Of a DNA stretch of 64,000 bases, positions 16,298 through 25,197 are shown piece by piece (within the stretch, counting starts at the first letter, position 1; the number at the start of each line of letters is the position of its first letter). The notes beneath the pieces are model-generated. The model ran no database searches. It was not told the DNA's origin and was given only the letters and a program-made list of their open reading frames with translations. This DNA comes from an uncultured Bacteroides sp. (lineage in GTDB: Bacteria > Bacteroidota > Bacteroidia > Bacteroidales > Bacteroidaceae): positions 3,439,258-3,503,257 of the forward strand of contig NZ_OY782578.1 of assembly GCF_963677945.1 (NCBI RefSeq). Direction: 5' to 3'. The position numbers and the translations under genes are program-made.

Positions 16298-17116
16298 TCA
16301 AATAGCACCTCTTGCCATCGCTTCAAGACGAAGCATTGCCTGCAATCTCAATGAAGGGATATAGGATCTTACTGGAAAAAGAGTTTTTATTGTATACTTT
16401 AACAAAGGAGAATAAGTTAAAGTAAGCTTTGCATAGGCTTTACGAAAGCAAAACTTTGAGAGAAGAAAAGGCTGAATACTACTATGTTCGGTAGCAGAAC
16501 GTGCTCCAACCGAGACATAACGTTTATTCCCAGTGCCTAAATAATGCTCATTCATCTTGTAAAATAAGCCATAAAAGGGGTAATATCCACCGGATAAATA
16601 TTTAGTTCTCGACTTAAGCATAAAATATTCGCACATATCCTCTTTACAATGATTTTCAGCATAAGCCACTAATGTACCATTTATTTTATCTATTACTCCC
16701 CAAAATTCACGACCTTCTTTAAACTTATCTAAATCAGCAATAAACGAAGAACGTGAAGCTACAACATCTGTAGTGTTGGAATATCGGTCAAAAGAATCTT
16801 TGTAAACATCATATCCTTGTTCACGCATAAAATCAATAGTAACTGGTCTTATTTCAAAGAACTTAAAAGCATGACGAACTTTATTTCGCGTTCTTGCTTT
16901 TAACTCTTCCATTCCGTAAAATTTGTCTTTAATAATAAACCAGAAAGATGTAGGCTCTGAAGAATCAAAATCATATGTATTTCTGATAAACCAAACTTTA
17001 TTTTTGTTTATTAATTCAAGGCGCATCTCCTCTGTTAATTGTTTTTCTTTATGTGGAGCTTTACTATAAATAATACCTTTTTTATAATATACGTAATCTT
17101 CGTTTTTCATTTTCAA
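16298..17116 (-). CDS. Protein of unknown function, possibly GNAT/FemAB-like acyltransferase
   Basis: I do not firmly recognise this 272-residue protein. It is basic and aromatic-rich, has no signal peptide or membrane helix, and its middle (about 95-215) has the feel of a GNAT or FemAB-like fold: a loop KARTRNKVRHAFKFFEIRP, a strand pair EFWGVIDKINGTLVAYAENHC, and FMLKSRTKY. Proteins of this kind in Bacteroidetes often sit by polysaccharide genes, and here it faces a glycosyltransferase. The start may be the ATG at 17116 or the one at 17110. The acyltransferase idea is inference from pattern only. Confidence 0.6.
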   Translation of the reverse strand: MKMKNEDYVYYKKGIIYSKAPHKEKQLTEEMRLELINKNKVWFIRNTYDFDSSEPTSFWFIIKDKFYGMEELKARTRNKVRHAFKFFEIRPVTIDFMREQGYDVYKDSFDRYSNTTDVVASRSSFIADLDKFKEGREFWGVIDKINGTLVAYAENHCKEDMCEYFMLKSRTKYLSGGYYPFYGLFYKMNEHYLGTGNKRYVSVGARSATEHSSIQPFLLSKFCFRKAYAKLTLTYSPLLKYTIKTLFPVRSYIPSLRLQAMLRLEAMARGAI

Positions 17117-17190
17117 TTAGTTAGGATAAATTTCATTGTTACTTTTAGAGCAGAATATTATTAAGTAATATCCTGTGACAAAAAAGGCAG

Positions 17191-17247
17191 CAAAGATAAT
17201 TTATTTTAAATAAAATGATTTACTATTCGTTATAATATTTATCTTTG
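17191..17247. promoter_or_regulatory. Divergent promoter pair
   Basis: A minus-strand TATCTTTG (17191-17198) serves the unknown gene starting at 17116. A plus-strand TATCTTTG (17240-17247) serves the lipoprotein gene starting at 17274. Confidence 0.65.
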
Positions 17248-17273
17248 TCAACAAACAAAATAAAAACTACAAT

Positions 17274-18173
17274 ATGAATAAAAAAATAATTGGAAGCGTT
17301 TTATTAGCAGCTATGACTATCATATCATGCAAAGAGGCTAAGAAAGCAGACGTTCAGGTAATACCTTTGAAGGATTCTGCTACAATAATTTCCGATAGTC
17401 TTCGCTTTTGTGAAGCAACTTGTTGGAATGGAGAATCTTTATATATAAGCAATTTTGGTGGTGATACTATAAACCCACTTAATACTGCCGGCAAAGGATA
17501 TATTATGGAATTCAACTCAGGTAAGCCATCAGTATTAATCCCTGCAGATGGAAGATTAAATGCGCCCAAAGGAATGTGTGTGGTAGATAATTATCTGTTC
17601 GTTGCTGATGTTAACTCTATAGTAATTTTTAATTTGAATGACGTGAGCAAAAGTCAAAAAATAAAGCTCCCAACTAAAGATTCTTATGTAAATGATCTTG
17701 CCGTAAATGGAAAGAACCTTTATGCAACAGTCACAAACACGGGTAACATTTATAAACTGGATGTTTCTTCTCCTGAAAATGTCAAAGAGCAAACACCTAA
17801 GCTATTTGCCAATATTCCCGGAGCAAACGGTATTGTTGCAACTGACAGTATAATATATGTAGCTTCATATCCTGTTGATGGAAATACAGCTGCTCCAAAC
17901 GTTATTTATTCTATCAGAAATTTCGATAACCCCATTACTGAAGTATTTTTGAACCGTATGAGTCAATATGATGGTTTAGCACTATCAGAAGATGGAAAGT
18001 TCTTATACTTCTCAACGTGGGTAAATGGAAATGTAGGAAAGATTGATATTAAAGATAAAAAAGTGGAGAATCTAATCCTTCCTATACAATTAACCGGACC
18101 AGCGGATTTTTCAATACATAATGGAAAGCTTTATATTCCGGATTTGCCTAACAGTAAAGTATTGATATATTAA
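17274..18173 (+). CDS. SMP-30/NHL-like beta-propeller lipoprotein
   Basis: The 299-residue protein has a lipoprotein signal with Cys19 (TIISC) and then four-stranded blade-like repeats spanning the rest, such as NGESLYISNF, VDNYLFVADVNSIVIFNL, NGKNLYATVTNTGNIYKL and EDGKFLYFSTWVNGNVGKI. This resembles SMP-30/gluconolactonase or NHL propellers. Catalytic metal ligands of true lactonases are not obvious to me, so it may be a binding protein. It should be anchored to a membrane in the cell envelope. It is a single gene between a promoter and a strong terminator. Confidence 0.75.
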   Translation: MNKKIIGSVLLAAMTIISCKEAKKADVQVIPLKDSATIISDSLRFCEATCWNGESLYISNFGGDTINPLNTAGKGYIMEFNSGKPSVLIPADGRLNAPKGMCVVDNYLFVADVNSIVIFNLNDVSKSQKIKLPTKDSYVNDLAVNGKNLYATVTNTGNIYKLDVSSPENVKEQTPKLFANIPGANGIVATDSIIYVASYPVDGNTAAPNVIYSIRNFDNPITEVFLNRMSQYDGLALSEDGKFLYFSTWVNGNVGKIDIKDKKVENLILPIQLTGPADFSIHNGKLYIPDLPNSKVLIY

Positions 18174-18191
18174 TTCTAACAATAATTTAAA

Positions 18192-18250
18192 AAACCGGGA
18201 AACCAGAAAGAATAATTCTTTTTAGTTTCCCGGTTTTTTTTGGCCGCATT
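18192..18250 (+). terminator. Terminator of the propeller lipoprotein gene
   Basis: Perfect 12-bp arms AAACCGGGAAAC/GTTTCCCGGTTT are followed by a run of eight T. Confidence 0.88.
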
Positions 18251-18597
18251 CTTTATTTGAAACGATTTATCGTAAAATATAGTAACTGTAAATAATAATC
18301 TGCCTACAAAAATAACCACTCAATAAAACAGATTCAACAAATATAATTATTATAAATAAATGACTATCCTTAATAATAGAGATCTTTATATAAATCAAAA
18401 AGCGGAACTTTTCACAAAGTTCCGCTTTTCAGTTTTCAATAGGTATTAGTTTTTTTTAAGGTAAAAAGATTGTTTTCAGGATAACGGTTGCAAATATGCA
18501 AGATATTTTAATACTACACAAACAAATTTATATGTCATAAAACATATTTTTGCATTTTAACTTTTCAACTATCCAACTAATACCAAATTTCTTTCTA
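18251..18597. other. Non-coding gap downstream of phoU
   Basis: No gene is seen. The stretch holds a 14-bp terminator hairpin (18398-18429), a 10-base inverted repeat GGTATTAGTT/AACTAATACC (near 18439 and 18574) that could pair the ends of a phoU 3' tail, and a plus-strand TATTTTTG near 18544 without a gene behind it. Confidence 0.5.
18398..18429 (-). terminator. Probable terminator of the pst-phoU operon
   Basis: A 14-bp stem (18398-18411 with 18416-18429) is followed by T-rich sequence on the minus strand. It is about 170 bases past the phoU stop codon, so the operon may carry a long 3' tail. Confidence 0.7.
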
Positions 18598-19293
18598 CTA
18601 CTTATTATTCTGAGGATAGTTTTCATCTGTTTTACCCTGATGCTTTAAAACTTTCGCATCAATATAAAATACGATTTCCTCAGCTAAATTATTTATATGG
18701 TCTCCCGAACGTTCAAGTTTACGGAACACACTTATCAAATTAAGGCATAAAGAGAGACTCTCCGGATTCTTACCAATATAATCAACTAGTTTTTTAGTAA
18801 CCTCTCCATTGATCTCATCAATCAGATTATCCTTGGCAAAAACAGACGTTGCCAATTCAAGACTTTCTTCATTTAATGCTTGCTTTGCTGTTTCAAGCAT
18901 AGAAAGTACTTGAGTAAACATCTCTTCCAAACGAAGATTCTTTAAAAGATCCGGATCTAAAGCCGGTTCTTCACATTTAACTACGAAGCGAGCAAGACCT
19001 TCAGCAAAATCGCCCAAACGCTCCAGGTCTGTGTTAATCTTCAACATAGCAAGAACAAAACGAAGATCGACAGCCACCGGATTGTAAAGGGCTATAATAT
19101 CCTCTACATCACTATCTATTTTAAGTTCAAAAGCGTTTACACGTTTTTCTCTAACGATAACCTGCTGCGCCATTTCCTTATTAAGAGTAAGCACAGCTTC
19201 CGATGCTCTATCCAACTGATTATAAACCAATGTCCACATTTCGTCCACTTCCTTTTTCAGTTGAACTAGCTCTGATTCTATAAACTTTACCAT
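18598..19293 (-). CDS. phoU: Phosphate signalling protein PhoU
   Basis: The 231-residue all-helical cytoplasmic protein has two PhoU repeats with the metal-binding E/DxxxD-type patterns (LKINTDLERLGDFAEGLARF in the first, ISVFRKLERSGDHINNLAEEIV in the second). PhoU connects the Pst transporter to a PhoR-type kinase and limits phosphate uptake. It is the last gene of pstC-pstA-pstB-phoU, 44 bases after pstB. No phoB/phoR pair is in the window. Confidence 0.95.
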   Translation of the reverse strand: MVKFIESELVQLKKEVDEMWTLVYNQLDRASEAVLTLNKEMAQQVIVREKRVNAFELKIDSDVEDIIALYNPVAVDLRFVLAMLKINTDLERLGDFAEGLARFVVKCEEPALDPDLLKNLRLEEMFTQVLSMLETAKQALNEESLELATSVFAKDNLIDEINGEVTKKLVDYIGKNPESLSLCLNLISVFRKLERSGDHINNLAEEIVFYIDAKVLKHQGKTDENYPQNNK

Positions 19294-19337
19294 ATCGCTA
19301 TTCTTTTATAAGATTACAAATATAAAAATAAAAAATA

Positions 19338-20090
19338 CTATCCAAAACGTCCCGTAATATAATTCTGAGTGGATATCTGAGAAGGATTGGTAAATATCTT
19401 TTTAGTATTATCAAACTCAATCATTTCACCCAAATAGAAATAGGCAGTTTTATCGCTTACACGAGCCGCTTGTTGCATGTTGTGAGTAACAATAACAATT
19501 GTATAGTCTTTCTTTAATTCATGAATAAGTTCCTCAACTTTAGCAGTAGAAATAGGATCGAGAGCAGAAGCTGGTTCATCCATTAAAAGAACGGAAGGAG
19601 ATACAGCCATTGCACGAGCAATACAAAGTCTTTGTTGCTGACCTCCAGAGAGAGCAAAGGCTGATTCTTTCAGTTTATCTTTTACTTCATCCCAAAGCGC
19701 AGCGCCTTTCAATGTTTCTTCTACACGATGACGAATGAATTCATTATCTTTTATACCGTTTACACGGAGTCCGTAAGCTACATTTTCAAAAATACTTTTC
19801 GGGAAAGGGTTAGGGCGTTGAAATACCATTCCAACTCGCTTTCTTAATTCGTCAACAGGTACTCCCTTTGCATAAATATCTTCATTATCAATTAATATCT
19901 GACCTTCCATGCGAGTATCAGGAATCAAATCATTCATTCGATTAAAAAGGCGAAGAAATGTAGACTTACCACAACCTGAAGGTCCGATGAAGGCTACCAC
20001 AGATTTTTCCTGAATCTGCATGTTAATCCCCTTCAAGGCTTGAAAATTGCCATAGTAGAAGTTTACGTCCTTTACATCAATTTTATTCAT
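19338..20090 (-). CDS. pstB: Phosphate ABC transporter ATP-binding protein
   Basis: The 250-residue ATPase powers high-affinity phosphate import. Walker A ([12 protein letters not shown]), the signature ([14 protein letters not shown]), Walker B ([11 protein letters not shown]) and the switch His ([11 protein letters not shown]) are all present. The start at 20090 ([14 protein letters not shown]) matches the family. A longer in-frame reading upstream is only the shadow of pstA, whose stop codon lies 11 bases before this start. Confidence 0.96.
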   Translation of the reverse strand: MNKIDVKDVNFYYGNFQALKGINMQIQEKSVVAFIGPSGCGKSTFLRLFNRMNDLIPDTRMEGQILIDNEDIYAKGVPVDELRKRVGMVFQRPNPFPKSIFENVAYGLRVNGIKDNEFIRHRVEETLKGAALWDEVKDKLKESAFALSGGQQQRLCIARAMAVSPSVLLMDEPASALDPISTAKVEELIHELKKDYTIVIVTHNMQQAARVSDKTAYFYLGEMIEFDNTKKIFTNPSQISTQNYITGRFG

Positions 20091-20101
20091 TCTATTTCGT
20101 T

Positions 20102-20989
20102 TTAGTTCATTTTTACTTTTTTGGAAAAATACTTTCTCAAAGCATTGGCTAGTAAGTTTACTACCAGAATTATTAAGATCAACACCAGTGCTGTACCGTA
20201 AGCTATTGGAAGCTGAGCTTCCATATCTGTTCCACTTGTAGATATTACATAAAGGTGATAAGGCAAAGCCATACACTGGTCGAATATACTAGTTGGAATC
20301 TTTGGAAGGAAATATGCCGCACAAGTGAAAAGGATTGGAGCAGTTTCACCAGAAACACGTCCTAAAGCCAGGATTAAACCTGTAATGATATTAGGTGTAG
20401 CAATGGGAAGGATAACCCTACGGATGGTCTGCAATTTTGTAGCTCCCAGTGCACAACTCCCTTCACGGAAGGTATTTGGTATTGCCTTTAATGCTTCTTC
20501 AGTAGTTCTGATTACCAAAGGTACACAAAGTAAGCCCAAAGTAAGTGAACCGGCCAGAATACTATCTCCGAAGCCCAGATAATTTACAAAAAGTGTCATA
20601 CCAAAAAGTCCGAATACAATAGAAGGGATACCGCTAAGGTTATTTGTCATTACTCTGATAAACTTTACGATTTTTCCATTCGGAGCATATTCATTCATAT
20701 ATATACCACTCATAATCCCAACAGGAAAGGCAAATATAGCACTACCAAGCATCAGATAGAATGTACCAACGATGGCTGGCCATATACCTCCGGCAGTCAT
20801 ACCATCGGTCGGTTCGGTTGTAATGAAATTCCAATTGATAACACCTATACCTTTATATACTATAAAACCAAGGATTGAAAACAGTATGATTACAATACTG
20901 AAACTAAATAATGAGAAAATGCCGAAGGCTATTTTCTGAGAGCGGCGTTTGCGCTTATCGTATGATTGTGGGAATTTATTCTTTTCCAT
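20102..20989 (-). CDS. pstA: Phosphate ABC transporter permease PstA
   Basis: The 295-residue inner-membrane protein has six hydrophobic helices and the binding-protein-dependent permease loop [21 protein letters not shown], which docks on PstB. Its start overlaps the pstC stop by one base (TAATG), pointing to translational coupling. The length is normal. Confidence 0.95.
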   Translation of the reverse strand: MEKNKFPQSYDKRKRRSQKIAFGIFSLFSFSIVIILFSILGFIVYKGIGVINWNFITTEPTDGMTAGGIWPAIVGTFYLMLGSAIFAFPVGIMSGIYMNEYAPNGKIVKFIRVMTNNLSGIPSIVFGLFGMTLFVNYLGFGDSILAGSLTLGLLCVPLVIRTTEEALKAIPNTFREGSCALGATKLQTIRRVILPIATPNIITGLILALGRVSGETAPILFTCAAYFLPKIPTSIFDQCMALPYHLYVISTSGTDMEAQLPIAYGTALVLILIILVVNLLANALRKYFSKKVKMN

Positions 20990-22173
20990 TATTTCTGTTT
21001 ACTACTAATATATTCTACACTGAAGTTTATTATAAGTGTGATAAAGAACAACACAACGCCTAATAAGAACAGAGCCTGATAATGAGCACCACCTGCCGGC
21101 GCTTCACCAAGTTCGGCTGCAATGGTTGCAGGAATTGTTCGAAGTGGTTCAAGTATTGTGTGAGGAATAACTGCTGCATTACCTGTTACCATTAAAACTG
21201 CCATCGTCTCTCCTATTGCACGACCAATACCAAGTACAACACCCGATGTTATTCCTGATATTGAATATGGAATAACTACCTTATATATAGTCTGCCATTT
21301 AGATGCTCCGAGCGCCAGACTAGCTTCCCGCATTGAACGAGGACAGTTTCTCATAGCATCTTCACTTACTGTGATGATCGTTGGCAATGCCATTATTGCA
21401 AGAACGATACTACCGGCAAGTCCGGATTCACCAACTGGAAGATGAAATACTTTCTGAATAAGTGGAACGATAACAATAAGTCCGAAGAAACCGTAAACAA
21501 CCGATGGAATTCCACTTAGCAACTCAATTATGGGTTTAAGAATATCTCTCACTTTATGATTGGAAACTTCGCTCATATAGATTGCAACAGATAGTCCGAA
21601 AGGAAGCGCAAACAATATAGCAAAGAAGCTTACCCAAAGTGTACCGGTTATTAAAGGAAGTATACCAAAAAGAGGTGCTGGTGTAGCAGTTGGAAACCAT
21701 TCTGTACCCGACAGAACATCTTTCAGTGAGATTGTTTTATCCTTAATTAAATGTCCTTGAAAAGTTTTATCAAGATAAGTATTTGGAATAAATCCAATCA
21801 TACCTGGATTCTTATTAATTAGCTCAGCAATCTTAGCACCTGCATATGCGTATTCCGGTCCTAATTCTTCTTCCGAGTAATAATCAGTAAGATTCTCTAA
21901 CCGGAAAACTGTTATCGGAGTATTTGTTCCTCCTAACTGTGACCAGTTGGTTATTTCTCCATCAAACACTTTTTTAATTTCAGCCGGAGTTATGTCTGTT
22001 ACCTTGTTTTGTTTGTTAAGTGCAAGCACATAACCATCTTCTATCGCCTTACTACCAAAGAGTCCGAACGCTTCGCTGAAAAGAAAAACAATAATGAGCA
22101 GAATTGTGATACTTGTCACAAATCCGCTGCAAGTAAGTATACCTTCAATAATTCGTTCAAAAAATTTTTTCAT
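20989..22173 (-). CDS. pstC: Phosphate ABC transporter permease PstC with a PstS-like periplasmic insert
   Basis: The 394-residue permease is longer than the usual 300-330. After the first membrane helix (about 15-38), residues 41-165 form an extra soluble segment before the remaining five helices. That segment resembles part of PstS: PEIKKVFDGEITNWSQLGG-like residues 63-82 match the PstS pattern EQLESIFTGKITNWKQVGG, followed by ITVFR versus IVVYSR, and NPGMIGFIPNTYL (122-134) matches the PstS KGAIGYVGLAYV segment. The permease docking loop EDAMRNCPRSMREASLALGASK is intact. The insert should lie in the periplasm and lacks the full phosphate pocket. First gene of the operon, with candidate Pho boxes upstream. 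Confidence 0.93.
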   Translation of the reverse strand: MKKFFERIIEGILTCSGFVTSITILLIIVFLFSEAFGLFGSKAIEDGYVLALNKQNKVTDITPAEIKKVFDGEITNWSQLGGTNTPITVFRLENLTDYYSEEELGPEYAYAGAKIAELINKNPGMIGFIPNTYLDKTFQGHLIKDKTISLKDVLSGTEWFPTATPAPLFGILPLITGTLWVSFFAILFALPFGLSVAIYMSEVSNHKVRDILKPIIELLSGIPSVVYGFFGLIVIVPLIQKVFHLPVGESGLAGSIVLAIMALPTIITVSEDAMRNCPRSMREASLALGASKWQTIYKVVIPYSISGITSGVVLGIGRAIGETMAVLMVTGNAAVIPHTILEPLRTIPATIAAELGEAPAGGAHYQALFLLGVVLFFITLIINFSVEYISSKQK

Positions 22174-22254
22174 ATCGTATATTTTTCTGGTGCAAAGAAA
22201 CGAAACAGATATTAAGAACTTGTGACTATGATTTGAAGGAACTATTTCAATCGT

Positions 22255-22271
22255 GTTACATTTAGGTTACA
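22255..22271 (+). promoter_or_regulatory. Candidate Pho box, pstC side
   Basis: Direct repeats GTTACA-N5-GTTACA have an 11-bp period, as expected for PhoB/PhoP-type regulators. The site is about 80 bases upstream of the pstC start codon. Confidence 0.5.
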
Positions 22272-22492
22272 AAATTCAAAACAACAATTAAGTAAGAATG
22301 TTTAGAATACTAAGATAGTTATTCATTTATTAATCAAAGAAAACAGTACAGCTTAAATAGAGATAGTCTAGATATAAACATAATAAGGTGTACACCTAAA
22401 ACAAATTAAGTGTAAACCTTTAAATAAACATATCTTCAATAAATCCGTTAATATTAAGATTAGATTACATTGTTACATGCAAACAATACTGT

Positions 22493-22509
22493 TGTAACCT
22501 ATTTGTAAT
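22493..22509 (-). promoter_or_regulatory. Candidate Pho box, pstS side
   Basis: On the minus strand this reads ATTACA-N5-GTTACA, again with an 11-bp period. It lies about 10-25 bases upstream of a TATTTTG-like -7 element (near 22521-22527) of pstS, where an activator would sit. Confidence 0.5.
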
Positions 22510-22553
22510 ATCAATTTTATTATTTTGCAATACAATTTAAAAATCAATGGAAA

Positions 22554-23375
22554 ATGAAAAAAGAATTTATACTTTTATTTGCCTCGTTATTGTTAAATGT
22601 TACATCCTTACATGCTCAAAAAATAAAAGGTAGCGATACTGTACTTCCAGTATCACAATTGGAAGCAGAAAGTTATATGAACAAAAAACCTGGGAGCAAA
22701 ATAACTGTAACCGGTGGTGGAAGTGGCGTTGGATTCTCTTCATTGATTGATGGTACTTGTGATATTGCAATGGCATCGCGTCCAATTAAATTTGGAGAAA
22801 AGATAAAACTCAAAGCAAAGAAACAAAACATTACAGAAGTAACGGTTGCCTATGATGCATTAGCAGTCATTATAAATCCATCCAACCCTGTAAGTAAACT
22901 TACACGCGAACAACTGGAAAGTATCTTTACCGGCAAAATTACTAATTGGAAACAAGTTGGGGGAAAAGATCTTAAGATTGTAGTATACTCTCGTGAAACA
23001 TCTTCAGGAACTTATGAGTTTTTCAAAGAACATGTACTCAAAAACAAGAATTACATGAAGAGCGTCCTTTCTATGCCTGCAACAGGAGCAATAATGCAAT
23101 CGGTAAGTCAAACAAAAGGTGCAATAGGTTATGTAGGACTTGCGTATGTAAGTAAAAAAGTAAAAGCTGTAGCTGTGTCATACGACGGAAAGAATTATGT
23201 TGCTCCCAATATGGCAAATGCTGCAAAAAAGACTTATCCTGTTATAAGACCGCTATTCTATTATTACAATAACAAAGATAAAAACAAGGTTTCTCCATTT
23301 ATCCAGTACGTTTTATCTCCGGAAGGCCAAAATCTCATAAAAAAGAGTGGATATATTCCAGTCAGATTAATGTAA
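22554..23375 (+). CDS. pstS: Phosphate-binding protein PstS
   Basis: The 273-residue periplasmic protein has a signal peptide (about 1-21) and the phosphate-binding features of the PstS/PBP family: IKGSDTVLPVSQ near the start, the glycine-rich TGGGSGVGFSSL (about 53-64) and SRETSSGTYEF (146-156). It delivers phosphate to PstCAB. It is divergent from pstC with 380 bases between, an arrangement that lets one regulatory region serve both. It reads into glnS after 53 bases without a terminator, although glnS has its own promoter. Confidence 0.94.
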   Translation: MKKEFILLFASLLLNVTSLHAQKIKGSDTVLPVSQLEAESYMNKKPGSKITVTGGGSGVGFSSLIDGTCDIAMASRPIKFGEKIKLKAKKQNITEVTVAYDALAVIINPSNPVSKLTREQLESIFTGKITNWKQVGGKDLKIVVYSRETSSGTYEFFKEHVLKNKNYMKSVLSMPATGAIMQSVSQTKGAIGYVGLAYVSKKVKAVAVSYDGKNYVAPNMANAAKKTYPVIRPLFYYYNNKDKNKVSPFIQYVLSPEGQNLIKKSGYIPVRLM

Positions 23376-23391
23376 AATAAAAAAGAATGAC

Positions 23392-23399
23392 TATTTTTG
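23392..23399 (+). promoter_or_regulatory. Promoter -7 element of glnS
   Basis: TATTTTTG followed by C lies 30 bases before the glnS ATG at 23429. Confidence 0.68.
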
Positions 23400-23428
23400 C
23401 AGCCTTAACTGTGTAACAACGTATCACT

Positions 23429-25129
23429 ATGACAGATATTAGAACGGAAGAAGGAGGCGAAAAGAAAAGTTTGAACTTTATAGAAGTCGCCGTAGAAAAC
23501 GATTTAAAGGAAGGTAAAAACGGAGGAAGAATACAAACACGTTTCCCGCCAGAACCTAATGGCTACCTGCACATTGGTCATGCAAAAGCAATTTGCATGG
23601 ACTTTGGTATTGCCCAAAAGTATAATGGCGTTTGTAATCTTCGTTTCGATGATACCAATCCCGTAAAAGAGGATGTGGAATATGTAGATGCCATCAAAGA
23701 AGATATTGAATGGTTAGGCTACAAGTGGGGAAATATATATTATGCCTCTGATTACTTCCAGCAGTTATGGGATTTTGCCGTAAAGCTTATTAAAGAAGGA
23801 AAAGCTTATATTGACGAACAATCAGCTGAAGATATAGCAAAACAAAAAGGTACTCCTACTCAGGCAGGAACAAGCAGTCCGTACCGCGACCGTCCTATTG
23901 AGGAAAACCTGGAACTTTTCCAGAAGATGAATACCGGAGAAGTACCCGAAGGTGCTATGGTTCTTCGTGCAAAGATTGATATGGCTAATTCAAACATGCA
24001 TTTCCGTGACCCGATAATGTATCGTATAATCAATCATCCTCATCATCGCACAGGAACAACCTGGAAAGCATATCCAATGTACGATTTTGCTCACGGACAA
24101 TCTGATTACTTTGAAGGAGTAACTCATTCACTCTGTACACTGGAGTTTGAAGTTCATCGTCCATTATACAACTATTACATCGATTTATTGAAGAAAGACG
24201 ATAACTACAGTCCTCGTCAGATGGAGTTCAACCGTTTGAATCTTACATATACCGTAATGAGCAAACGTAAACTTCTAACCTTGGTAAAAGAAGGCTTGGT
24301 TACAGGATGGGACGATCCACGAATGCCAACTATCTGCGGTTATCGCCGTCGTGGTTATTCTCCTGAGTCTATTCATAAATTCATTGATAAGATTGGATAT
24401 ACAAAATATGATGGAATAATTGACGTTTCACTTCTTGAATCAGCGGTTAGGGAAGACCTTAACGCGCGTTCTACACGTGTGTCCGCTGTAATCAATCCTG
24501 TGAAGTGTATCATCACCAACTATCCTGAAGGATTAGTGGAAGAAATGGAAGCTATCAATAATCCGGAAGATCCAAATTCAGGTTCTCACACTATAGAATT
24601 CAGCCGCGAACTCTATATTGAAAGAGAAGACTTCATGGAAGATGCACCTAAGAAGTATTTCCGTATGACCCCTGGTCAGGAAGTTCGTCTGAAGAACGCA
24701 TATATCGTAAAATGTACAGGTTGCAAGAAAAATGCAGAAGGCGAAATTGAAGAAGTATATTGCGAATATGACTTGAACACTAAGAGTGGAATGCCAGATA
24801 GTAACCGTAAAGTAAAGGGCACTCTTCATTGGGTAAGTGCAGCTCACAGTATTCCTGCAGAAGTTCGTCTTTACGATCGCTTGTTTAAAGTAGAGAATCC
24901 TGCATTAGAAGAGAAAGATGGCAACTTCCGTGATCTTCTTAATCCAGATTCACTTAAAGTTTTAACAAACTGCCGCGTAGAAAAATTCCTGGCAGAAATG
25001 AAACCTTTAGACTATTTGCAATTCCAACGCATCGGCTATTTCAATATAGATAAAGATTCTACTCCAGATAAATTGATATTTAACCGCACTGTAAGTTTAA
25101 AAGACACCTGGAGTAAAATTAATAAGTAA
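23429..25129 (+). CDS. glnS: Glutaminyl-tRNA synthetase
   Basis: The 566-residue class I synthetase charges tRNA-Gln directly. The HIGH motif is seen in PEPNGYLHIGHAK (about 42-54), the KMSKS equivalent in VMSKRKL, and the GlnRS C-terminal anticodon-binding beta barrels at about 340-566. The length matches bacterial GlnRS. Its presence implies this organism does not rely only on the amidotransferase route for Gln-tRNA. A hairpin terminator follows. Confidence 0.95.
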   Translation: MTDIRTEEGGEKKSLNFIEVAVENDLKEGKNGGRIQTRFPPEPNGYLHIGHAKAICMDFGIAQKYNGVCNLRFDDTNPVKEDVEYVDAIKEDIEWLGYKWGNIYYASDYFQQLWDFAVKLIKEGKAYIDEQSAEDIAKQKGTPTQAGTSSPYRDRPIEENLELFQKMNTGEVPEGAMVLRAKIDMANSNMHFRDPIMYRIINHPHHRTGTTWKAYPMYDFAHGQSDYFEGVTHSLCTLEFEVHRPLYNYYIDLLKKDDNYSPRQMEFNRLNLTYTVMSKRKLLTLVKEGLVTGWDDPRMPTICGYRRRGYSPESIHKFIDKIGYTKYDGIIDVSLLESAVREDLNARSTRVSAVINPVKCIITNYPEGLVEEMEAINNPEDPNSGSHTIEFSRELYIEREDFMEDAPKKYFRMTPGQEVRLKNAYIVKCTGCKKNAEGEIEEVYCEYDLNTKSGMPDSNRKVKGTLHWVSAAHSIPAEVRLYDRLFKVENPALEEKDGNFRDLLNPDSLKVLTNCRVEKFLAEMKPLDYLQFQRIGYFNIDKDSTPDKLIFNRTVSLKDTWSKINK

Positions 25130-25138
25130 AAAATAACA

Positions 25139-25178
25139 GTCAGTTTCCTCTTTTTTTAAAAGGAAACTGACCGTTTTT
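25139..25178 (+). terminator. Terminator of glnS
   Basis: Perfect 11-bp arms GTCAGTTTCCT/AGGAAACTGAC are followed by a short T run. The TPR gene begins 27 bases past the stem. Confidence 0.78.
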
Positions 25179-25197
25179 ACCCCAACACATATAATTT

